Positions 8,453 through 14,810 of a stretch of 64,000 nt of DNA are shown piece by piece. Each line of letters starts with the position of its first letter. Position 1 is the stretch's first letter. Source of the DNA: Prevotella sp. tf2-5 (GTDB lineage Bacteria > Bacteroidota > Bacteroidia > Bacteroidales > Bacteroidaceae). The position numbers and the translations under genes were made by a program. The notes beneath the pieces are model-generated. The model had not been told where the DNA came from and searched no databases. It saw nothing but the letters and a program-made list of their open reading frames with translations. The DNA lies in NCBI RefSeq assembly GCF_900115435.1, contig NZ_FOWK01000013.1, positions 1 to 64,000 of the forward strand, in the 5' to 3' direction.

Positions 8453-9085
8453 ATGGAAGTAATAGAAACTGCTATACAAGGCGCCTATATCATAGAACCA
8501 CGGGTTTTCGAGGATGCCCGGGGCTATTTCTTTGAGTCCTTCTCCCAACGGGAGTTTGACGAGAAAGTATATCCCGTCACGTTCGTACAAGACAATGAGA
8601 GTATGTCACGATATGGAGTGATGCGAGGCTTGCATTTCCAGCGTCCACCCTATACCCAGAGCAAACTCATGCGTTGTGTACGAGGTGCCGTCCTTGATGT
8701 TGCGGTGGATATCCGCAAGGGCTCTCCCACCTACGGGCAGCATGTCGCCTGCCTTTTATGTGGGCGTGACGAAGAAGGAAAAAAGATTGCAGAGCAATTC
8801 GAGCAAGAATCTATAACCGCTAACCTCTCACCGCTAACCGGAAAAATTGGTCTCCAATTTTTCATTCCGAAGGGGATGGCGCATGGTTTTGCGGTGCTCT
8901 CGGACATAGCGGTATTCCAGTATAAGTGTGATGAGTTTTATCACCCGGAGGCGGATGGTGGTATCAGTATCCTTGACAAATCGTTGGGTATTGACTGGCG
9001 TATCCCTACTGCACAGGCGATCCTCTCTGACAAGGACACGAAGCATCCTCTCCTCCAGGACTTCGATTCCCCCTTCACTTTTTAA
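8453..9085 (+). CDS. rfbC: dTDP-4-dehydrorhamnose 3,5-epimerase
   Basis: This RmlC-type cupin of 210 residues epimerises dTDP-4-keto-6-deoxyglucose at C3 and C5. Family motifs are seen: PRVFEDARGYFFESF near the N-terminus, SRYGVMRGLHFQ with the catalytic histidine, and GMAHGFAVLSD. I start at ATG 8453; a TTG 21 bases earlier lies inside the -7 promoter box and is unlikely. Residues about 122-133 (ITANLSPLTGKI) come from a 7-bp-period repeat (ctaaccgctaacc...) that also fills gaps between genes, so this loop looks like an in-frame repeat insertion. rmlA, rmlB and rmlD are not in the window. Confidence 0.92.
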   Translation: MEVIETAIQGAYIIEPRVFEDARGYFFESFSQREFDEKVYPVTFVQDNESMSRYGVMRGLHFQRPPYTQSKLMRCVRGAVLDVAVDIRKGSPTYGQHVACLLCGRDEEGKKIAEQFEQESITANLSPLTGKIGLQFFIPKGMAHGFAVLSDIAVFQYKCDEFYHPEADGGISILDKSLGIDWRIPTAQAILSDKDTKHPLLQDFDSPFTF

Positions 9086-9109
9086 GTAATAGCAGACCCA
9101 CAAGACCCT

Positions 9110-9138
9110 CCTAAATCCCCCCTGTTTAGGGGGGACTT
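9110..9138 (+). terminator. Terminator-like module after rfbC
   Basis: Same tcccccc-tgttta-gggggga hairpin as at 4.8 and 6.7 kb, but the T-run is reduced to ctta followed by A's, so it may terminate less well. On the minus strand the A-run would supply T's only before, not after, the stem. Confidence 0.6.
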
Positions 9139-9140
9139 AA

Positions 9141-9377
9141 AAAATATATCGCGTCGTCCCGCGATACCAAAACCTTGGAGAAATCGCGATTTCGACTTTT
9201 CCCCCTTCCCTGAGGGGAGGGGGAGACAGGGGAGAGGTGGAGCCCCTCCTTATGGTAAGGAGGGGACGGGGGAGGTTGAGCCTCGCAGCGCAGCTGCAAA
9301 AAGGAGTCTTTGGGGGAATCCTCAAAGAAAAAATTGCAATCTCACTGCAAAGAGAAGGGGCTTTTGGGGAAGCCCCA
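9141..9377 (-). repeat. Right arm of inverted repeat pair around rfbC
   Basis: Read on the minus strand this repeats the block order of 6765-6960, ending with the hairpin tatcgcgtcgtcccgcgata at 9147-9166. It also has the block aaggaggggacgggggagg with gcagcgcagctgc that occurs near 7.3 kb. No gene is seen in 9086-9389. Confidence 0.75.
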
Positions 9378-9389
9378 AAGAATATAAAG

Positions 9390-10649
9390 TTATACTAAAC
9401 TAGCCTGATACCACTCGAAGAGCTTACGGACACCCTCTTCAATCTCCACTTTGTGCGTCCATCCCAACGAATGTAACTTAGAGACATCAATCAGTTTTCG
9501 CATGGTACCATCAGGCTTGCTGGCATCAAACTCCACTGTTCCCTCAAAACCGACAGCCTTGACAACCAGTTCCGAGAGCTCACGGATGGTCAGTTCCTTA
9601 CCCGTTCCCACATTGATATGACAGTTGCGGATCTCACCCAATGACGGGATGGCTCCACCACGACCGGCACTATGGTTACGGTCGACGGCACCATCGGTGC
9701 TGGCACCGTAATGTACGGAGGAGTATTTCTCGATGCCAATGACATCCTTAAAGTCCACATTCAGCAACACATGGACGGAGGCATCCGCCATATCCTCGCT
9801 CCACAGGAACTCACGGAGTGGCGTACCGGTGCCCCACAAGACGACTTTGTTGTCGTAGATACCGTATTTAGCTAAAACGCTGAGGGCGTTTTCTCGTTTA
9901 GAGTTTAGAGTTGAGAGTTGAGAGTCAGTTGAAAGTTTAGAGTTTAGAGAGTTATCGCTAACCGCTAACCGCTCACCGTTAACCGTTAACCCTTCACCAT
10001 TAACCCCTTCGACTGGACGTTTGTCCAAGTCGATGGAGATTTTATCCCAGTCACCGTCATGGATGAGCTTGGCAAGATAGACCTTACGCATCATGGCAGG
10101 CATCACATGGCTGTTCTCCAAATGGAAGTTGTCGTTAGGACCATACAGGTTGGTGGGCATCACGGCAATATAGTTGGTACCATACTGCAGGTTATAGCTC
10201 TCACACATCTTCAGACCTGCAATCTTCGCAATGGCATACTCCTCGTTGGTGTACTCCAGGGGAGAGGTCAACAGACAGTCCTCCTTCATGGGCTGGGGGG
10301 CATTCTTCGGGTAGATGCAAGTACTACCGAGGAACAGCAGTTTCTTCACCCCATGGGCATACGCCTCACTGATGACATTACACTGAATCTTCATGTTCAT
10401 CATGATGAAGTCAGCACGATACAGTGAGTTTGCCATGATACCACCCACAAAGGCAGCGGCAAGCACCACCGCATCCGGCTGTTCCTCATCAAAAAACTTC
10501 CTGACTGCCACCTGGTCCGTCAAGTCCAACTCCTTGTGTGAACGTCCCACGAGGTTCTCGTAACCACGGGCCTTTAAATTATTCCATATCGCCGACCCAA
10601 CGAGCCCGTTATGCCCAGCTACGTATATCTTTGAATTTTTGTCTAACAT
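9390..10649 (-). CDS. fcl: GDP-L-fucose synthase with a repeat-derived insertion
   Basis: This bifunctional epimerase/reductase turns GDP-4-keto-6-deoxymannose into GDP-L-fucose. The NADPH site (AGHNGLVGSAIW, residues 11-22) and the SDR triad (GSTCIYP ... YAIAK) are present. It is 419 residues, much longer than the usual 310-360. Residues about 212-255 (contains SLNSKLSTDSQLSTLNSK) are encoded by 7-bp-period repeats (gagttta/gagttga, ctaaccg) identical in kind to the intergenic ones, inserted without breaking the frame. It is the last gene of the minus-strand gmd group; the product would feed the GT11 fucosyltransferase at 42252. Confidence 0.93.
   Translation of the reverse strand: MLDKNSKIYVAGHNGLVGSAIWNNLKARGYENLVGRSHKELDLTDQVAVRKFFDEEQPDAVVLAAAFVGGIMANSLYRADFIMMNMKIQCNVISEAYAHGVKKLLFLGSTCIYPKNAPQPMKEDCLLTSPLEYTNEEYAIAKIAGLKMCESYNLQYGTNYIAVMPTNLYGPNDNFHLENSHVMPAMMRKVYLAKLIHDGDWDKISIDLDKRPVEGVNGEGLTVNGERLAVSDNSLNSKLSTDSQLSTLNSKRENALSVLAKYGIYDNKVVLWGTGTPLREFLWSEDMADASVHVLLNVDFKDVIGIEKYSSVHYGASTDGAVDRNHSAGRGGAIPSLGEIRNCHINVGTGKELTIRELSELVVKAVGFEGTVEFDASKPDGTMRKLIDVSKLHSLGWTHKVEIEEGVRKLFEWYQASLV
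9898..10010. repeat. 7-bp-period repeat block inside fcl
   Basis: The plus strand shows gagttta gagttga gagttga gagtcag, then ctaaccg ctaaccg, then gttaacc/cttcacc words. All are spaced by 7. Word families match those at 10.67 and 11.1 kb between genes. Confidence 0.85.
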
Positions 10650-10694
10650 AAATTCAATTAGTTTAAAGTTGAGTGTTTAGAGTTTAGAGTCAGT

Positions 10695-11063
10695 TTAATC
10701 AGTTGATGGTTTATAAGTTTTCTGAAGTCCTGACAATAGTCTTGCCACTTCTTCAATCAACTGATCCATACTGAGTCTTTCTTCTGCTGTGATGTATCCT
10801 AGTTCTTCAGCTATTTCGAACTGAGAAGAAACCTCCATCAGTGAACCATAAGACATCTCAATAAAATGAGACTTGTCTTTCACTGAGTAGCGATTTATTC
10901 CCTCAGCAATATTAGATGTTATCGAGACAGATGCCCTTCTGAGTTGATCACTCATAGCATAGCGTTCTTCTGCTGGAAACTTTTTCAGAAGTTTGTATGT
11001 GTGTTTTACCACCTCTTTTGCCTTCTGATAAGCTATCAACTTACGATAACCAAATACTTCCAT
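10695..11063 (-). CDS. Four-helix-bundle protein (23S rRNA intervening-sequence family)
   Basis: This 122-residue protein has the family pattern: YRKLIAYQKAKEVVKHTYKLLKKFP, QLRRASVSITSNIAEG, SHFIEMSYGSLMEVSSQFEIAEELGYI. Proteins of this type (TIGR02436-like) form a four-helix bundle; their role is not known, although some sit in rRNA insertions. It lies between gmd and fcl on the same strand, separated from both by 7-bp-period repeats, so it may be a passenger rather than a pathway enzyme. A second, more distant member is at 35232. Confidence 0.85.
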   Translation of the reverse strand: MEVFGYRKLIAYQKAKEVVKHTYKLLKKFPAEERYAMSDQLRRASVSITSNIAEGINRYSVKDKSHFIEMSYGSLMEVSSQFEIAEELGYITAEERLSMDQLIEEVARLLSGLQKTYKPSTD

Positions 11064-11249
11064 ACCTTTCTTTTAGTTTAAAGTTTTGAGTGTAGTGTTT
11101 AGAGTCAGTTTTTGAAGTGTAGAGTTTACCTAGTCTACTTTCCACTATCAACTACTGCGGCCTGGCCACACACTGTCTCTCAACCATCAACTTTCAACTC
11201 TAAACTTTATAGTCTGTCTCTAAACTCTCAACTATCGACTCTCAACTTT
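11064..11249. repeat. 7-bp-period repeats between gmd and the four-helix gene
   Basis: Words of the gtttaga/gttgaga family and their complement (ctctcaa, ctctaaa, tttcaac) fill this gap in two opposite orientations, so the flanks can pair with each other. The same words occur at 10665-10694. Confidence 0.75.
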
Positions 11250-12356
11250 TTATTTAACAATTCCTTTCTCCAAATACTCCGCCAAATTCGTTCTCACCTT
11301 CATCGCTGCATCCTCAGAGGCGACCTTTGCCATGTCACTCTCTACCATGAGCTTGACGAGTTCCTCGAAACTGGTCTTGTTAGGATTCCACTTCAACTTC
11401 GCCTTCGCCTTGGTGGGATCACCCCAGAGGTTAACAACGTCCGTTGGACGATAGAAGTCCTCGCTGACAGCGACAACAGTTTTGCCAATCAAGTTTTCTG
11501 GACCTTTCACAACAATACCCTTCTCTTCAAGACCTTTGCCTTTGAATTCAAGCTCGATGCCGGCATGCTTGAAGGCAAGGTCGGTGAACTCACGGACACT
11601 GTGTTGTACACCAGTGGCAATCACAAAGTCCTCAGGCTCTGGTTGCTGCAGGATCAGCCACATACACTCCACGTAATCCTTGGCATAGCCCCAGTCACGC
11701 AAAGAATCCATATTACCCAGATACAGGCAGTCCTGTTTACCTTGTGCGATACGGGCAGCGGCAAGGGTGATCTTACGAGTCACAAACGTCTCACCACGAC
11801 GCTCCGACTCGTGATTGAACAGGATTCCTGAGCAGCAATACATATTGTATGCCTCACGATATTCCTTCACGATCCAGAAACCATACTGTTTGGCTACAGC
11901 GTAGGGGCTGTAGGGGTGGAAGGGCGTGTTCTCGTTCTGAGGAACCTCCTCTACCTTACCGTAGAGCTCTGAAGTACTTGCCTGGTAGATACGACAAGTA
12001 TCGGCAAGTCCACATTGACGAACTGCCTCCAATACGCGAAGGACACCCGTAGCGTCTACATCGGCAGTGAACTCTGGGGAGTCAAAAGACACCTGTACGT
12101 GGCTTTGAGCGGCAAGATTATAAATCTCATCAGGGCGCACCTTGTTAATAATCTGTAAAAGACTCATAGAGTCGCCCATGTGTCCATAATGCAAATGGAA
12201 ATGGGGCTTACCTTCCAGATGAGCGATACGCTCACGATAGTCTGTGGAGGAACGGCGAATCATGCCGTGTACGTCATAACCTTTCTCTAAGAGAAACTCT
12301 GCCAAATAGGACCCGTCTTGTCCGGTAACACCTGTGATAAATGCTGTTTTCATCAA
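11250..12356 (-). CDS. gmd: GDP-mannose 4,6-dehydratase
   Basis: This 368-residue SDR-type dehydratase makes GDP-4-keto-6-deoxy-D-mannose from GDP-mannose. The dinucleotide motif [23 protein letters not shown] is at residues 9-31; the YxxxK pair is in [30 protein letters not shown] is typical. It heads the minus-strand group gmd - four-helix gene - fcl, whose promoter lies just upstream at 12389. Together with fcl it gives GDP-L-fucose. Confidence 0.96.
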   Translation of the reverse strand: MMKTAFITGVTGQDGSYLAEFLLEKGYDVHGMIRRSSTDYRERIAHLEGKPHFHLHYGHMGDSMSLLQIINKVRPDEIYNLAAQSHVQVSFDSPEFTADVDATGVLRVLEAVRQCGLADTCRIYQASTSELYGKVEEVPQNENTPFHPYSPYAVAKQYGFWIVKEYREAYNMYCCSGILFNHESERRGETFVTRKITLAAARIAQGKQDCLYLGNMDSLRDWGYAKDYVECMWLILQQPEPEDFVIATGVQHSVREFTDLAFKHAGIELEFKGKGLEEKGIVVKGPENLIGKTVVAVSEDFYRPTDVVNLWGDPTKAKAKLKWNPNKTSFEELVKLMVESDMAKVASEDAAMKVRTNLAEYLEKGIVK

Positions 12357-12388
12357 TTAGAAATTTTATATATATTACTTTCAGTCTG

Positions 12389-12430
12389 CAAAGGTAATAA
12401 ATTAATATTTAATAGAGTCGCCTTACGGCG
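12389..12430 (-). promoter_or_regulatory. gmd promoter: GNRA-type hairpin plus -7 box
   Basis: On the minus strand: hairpin cgcc-gtaa-ggcg (12419-12430), 22 nt, then tacctttg (12389-12396). The ATG is 32 bases downstream. Sequence and spacing match those of rfbC almost base for base. Confidence 0.75.
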
Positions 12431-12600
12431 AGAAATTATTCAAAATTAACGATGTGCCAAAAGCCGAGGCTGGTCGCCTCTCTCAAGTCTAAGCCATAAG
12501 AGCCGATCTCAAAGCGAGCTTTGGCTCTTCTCTTCTGTCTTACCCTTGCCGTTGAAGCTTCGCTTCCCCGGTCTTTTGTCACATCTCAAAATAATCGTTT
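12431..12600 (-). repeat. Family A hairpin element, copy 4 (variant arm)
   Basis: The core is 12451-12585. The middle arm differs from copies 1-3 and instead reads cataagagccgatctcaaag / ctttggctcttctc, an alternative hairpin shared with copy 6 at 20.07 kb. The rest of the gap to 12739 has only loose arm words (attcaagctgccgcc) and 7-bp-period text. Confidence 0.8.
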
Positions 12601-12739
12601 CTTTAGTACGCTTTGCTTGCAAAGAATTATTCAAGGCTACGCCACTCTTAATATAATCAGATATTCAAGCTGCCGCCTCCTTCAGACTTCCGATATCAGC
12701 CCTCAGCCTTCTGGTCTGATTTTCTAAAGGGAGCACCAG

Positions 12740-14050
12740 TCAGTCCTTTAAACATCCAATTGGAACAACTAATACTCCATCCTCAGGACGTTTGTATGCA
12801 TAGTCTCCTACACCTGTCAATACCATCAAAAAAGAAGGCTTTTTCATCTTGGTCGTATCAATCTTATCCGAAAGAGCTTTCAGACTCTCAGCTCCTTCTT
12901 TTATCAGTTCATAACCTCCAAGCTTTATTTCTATTAAACCGTAAGAACCATTTCGTAGATGAACCACTGCGTCGCACTCCAAGTTATTCTTGTCTCTGTA
13001 GTGATAAACCTTTCCGTCCGATGCTTCTGCATAGACACGCAAATCCCTCACAGCAAGAGTTTCAAAAATAAGCCCAAAAGTATTCATGTCGTTAATCAAA
13101 TCATTGGGTCCCAAACCCAAAGCAGCAGTAGCAATTGATGGATCTGTAAAATAACGGGTATCCGAAGTCCTGATAGCTGTCTTACTCCTCAAATTAGGAT
13201 TCCATGCGACGGAATCTTCTATAACGAAAATTTCCTTAAGTGCCTTAATATAATTATACACCGTACTATCAGACAATAGTTCATCTCCGTTGTTCTTTAT
13301 GTCAGCTAATATAGTACCTGCTGTTGCTTGACTTGCCTGATTACGTGCATATGACCGCATGATACGTTTGGCGAGCTCCTCATCCCTATCCACATCATCC
13401 ACTCTTTTGATATCACTACTAACCACTGAGTCGTAATAGTCAAATGCTTGTGCCAGTGCCGCTTTCTCGCTTTTTCTTAGCACAGCCTTTGGCCATCCGC
13501 CTCGACAAGTAAGATATGCCAGTCTATCCAAATCAATATGGCTTTCAGCATCAATAGACTCTGAATTCTTAAACAATTCACCCAAACTTACCATTCCTGT
13601 TGAGTCTTCTGATTCCCATAGTGTCATCGTACGGAGTTTTAGTCGTGAAATTCGCCCTGTTCCAGTATGGTGTATCTGCTCCTCTTGTATCATATTCCCT
13701 TCTTTGTCCTTCTTCGGTTTAGGAGGAACAGCAGAGCCAGTCAGAATAAACTGCCCATCATCCTCTCGTTTATCCACCTCATTTCTCACCGCATCCCAAA
13801 ATTGGGGGACAACCTGCCACTCGTCAATAAGCCTCGGTGTATCACCGATCAATAGCTTTGTTATTTTCGTTTTTGCAAGAGCTAAATTTTGGGACAAAGT
13901 GTCAGGATCTGCCATAGACAGAACACTACCAGCTTGTTGCTTAGCTAATGTCGTCTTCCCACAGAACTTTGGTCCCTCGATTAGTACCGCCCCTGAGGCT
14001 TCCAGCTTGTCTGCAAGTATCTGATCCGCAATTCTTTTCTTATATTCCAT
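12740..14050 (-). CDS. DUF4143 AAA ATPase
   Basis: This 436-residue protein has a Walker A site (GPKFCGKTT, residues 26-34), an arginine-rich AAA region with DEWQ (about residue 76), a sensor-like FILTGSA, and a C-terminal DUF4143 part (NLECDAVVHLRNGSYGLIEIKLGG), which resembles a PD-(D/E)XK fold. Such proteins are common in Bacteroidetes and Archaea, often near toxin or mobile genes; the role is unknown. It has its own promoter on the minus strand and is intact, unlike the remnant at 7379. Transcription runs towards gmd. Confidence 0.88.
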   Translation of the reverse strand: MEYKKRIADQILADKLEASGAVLIEGPKFCGKTTLAKQQAGSVLSMADPDTLSQNLALAKTKITKLLIGDTPRLIDEWQVVPQFWDAVRNEVDKREDDGQFILTGSAVPPKPKKDKEGNMIQEEQIHHTGTGRISRLKLRTMTLWESEDSTGMVSLGELFKNSESIDAESHIDLDRLAYLTCRGGWPKAVLRKSEKAALAQAFDYYDSVVSSDIKRVDDVDRDEELAKRIMRSYARNQASQATAGTILADIKNNGDELLSDSTVYNYIKALKEIFVIEDSVAWNPNLRSKTAIRTSDTRYFTDPSIATAALGLGPNDLINDMNTFGLIFETLAVRDLRVYAEASDGKVYHYRDKNNLECDAVVHLRNGSYGLIEIKLGGYELIKEGAESLKALSDKIDTTKMKKPSFLMVLTGVGDYAYKRPEDGVLVVPIGCLKD

Positions 14051-14070
14051 ATCTTAGAACTATTTTGGGG

Positions 14071-14078
14071 CAAAGATA
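14071..14078 (-). promoter_or_regulatory. -7 box for the DUF4143 ATPase
   Basis: On the minus strand the sequence is tatctttg followed by cc, a TAnnTTTG match, 20 bases before the ATG. Confidence 0.6.
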
Positions 14079-14439
14079 CAAAATATATTTTAATCCAACA
14101 ATTTTTTTGCAATAAATGCGACAGTTGGCTGAATTTTGATGCGACAGTTGGCTGAATTTTGATGCGACAGTTGGCTGAAGTCGGAATGGGTTTTTCAGGT
14201 TTTTGTCAAATAGCTCACATCAGACCTCAGACATCAACCATCAGACATCTAATAGATCTGTGTGACTATAAAATTAACGTTGATTGTTTGAATTATTTTA
14301 ACACTGAATGTGTAAAGATTGTTAACAGGAGGGCTCTTTTTTTAGGGCTGTGCATTGCTATAGAGTTGTACAATGAAGAAAAAGAAAATAACGACCTTTA
14401 CACCCTGAATATTTTTCTACTAATTTAATTATTTCAATT
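14079..14439. other. Gap between the divergent ATPase and primase operons
   Basis: Contents are a 23-bp tandem repeat (14116-14179), 7-bp-period words (gacatca/gacctca, 14218-14252), and an AT-rich leader before the 100-residue gene. The leader has a run tctttttttagggc that could end a short transcript. A 89-residue open frame here has no coding features. Confidence 0.55.
14116..14179. repeat. 23-bp tandem repeat, 2.8 copies
   Basis: Unit begins atgcgacagttggctgaatt; copies start at 14116, 14139 and 14162, the third diverging after 17 bases. It lies just upstream of the ATPase promoter, outside any gene. Confidence 0.9.
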
Positions 14440-14742
14440 ATGAAGCAAATTAAAATCAGGAAAGAAGAAGTTGCGGAGCTCATCGCAAAGAAACTTCTTG
14501 AAAGTGTCAAAGAGGTCGAAGGACTACAGTACAAATTACGTCAAGCGTTCAGTATTCATGGAAGCCATTTCTCCCAGAAGAATGCCTTCAAATTATCCAA
14601 GAATCACTTTGCGGAGATTGTTGGAGGTGCCGCCATCAAAGACGACAAGAAGGCTTTCATGATGTTATGGATGGCTACTGGAGAGAAAATATGGGACAGG
14701 ATCAATGAGGACGAAGAAGAGTTTGAAGAGATTAAAGATTAA
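14440..14742 (+). CDS. Small hypothetical protein upstream of the VirE-like gene
   Basis: This 100-residue, highly charged, probably helical protein (MKQIKIRKEEVAELIAKKLL ... GEKIWDRINEDEEEFEEIKD) is not recognised. The last residues and the stop codon are formed by a 7-bp-period repeat (attaaag) that continues to about 14777, so the present C-terminus is repeat-derived. It precedes the VirE-like gene by 68 bases and could share its transcript. Confidence 0.6.
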   Translation: MKQIKIRKEEVAELIAKKLLESVKEVEGLQYKLRQAFSIHGSHFSQKNAFKLSKNHFAEIVGGAAIKDDKKAFMMLWMATGEKIWDRINEDEEEFEEIKD

Positions 14743-14778
14743 AGATTAAAAATTAAAGATTAAGATTTAAAGATTTAA
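14735..14778. repeat. 7-bp-period repeat (attaaag)
   Basis: Words attaaag, attaaaa, attaaga, tttaaag follow each other every 7 bases, starting inside the end of the 100-residue gene and filling the gap to the VirE-like gene. Confidence 0.8.
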
Positions 14779-14810
14779 TTAAAACCATATACTAGTAAAA
14801 ACTAACATTT

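Noticed and set aside
11112-11831. 239-codon plus-strand frame over gmd
   Set aside because: Antisense to gmd, starting in repeat DNA; the gmd frame has all family motifs.
14159-14428. 89-codon plus-strand frame before the 100-residue gene
   Set aside because: It begins in the 23-bp tandem repeat and runs through 7-bp words; no coding signs.
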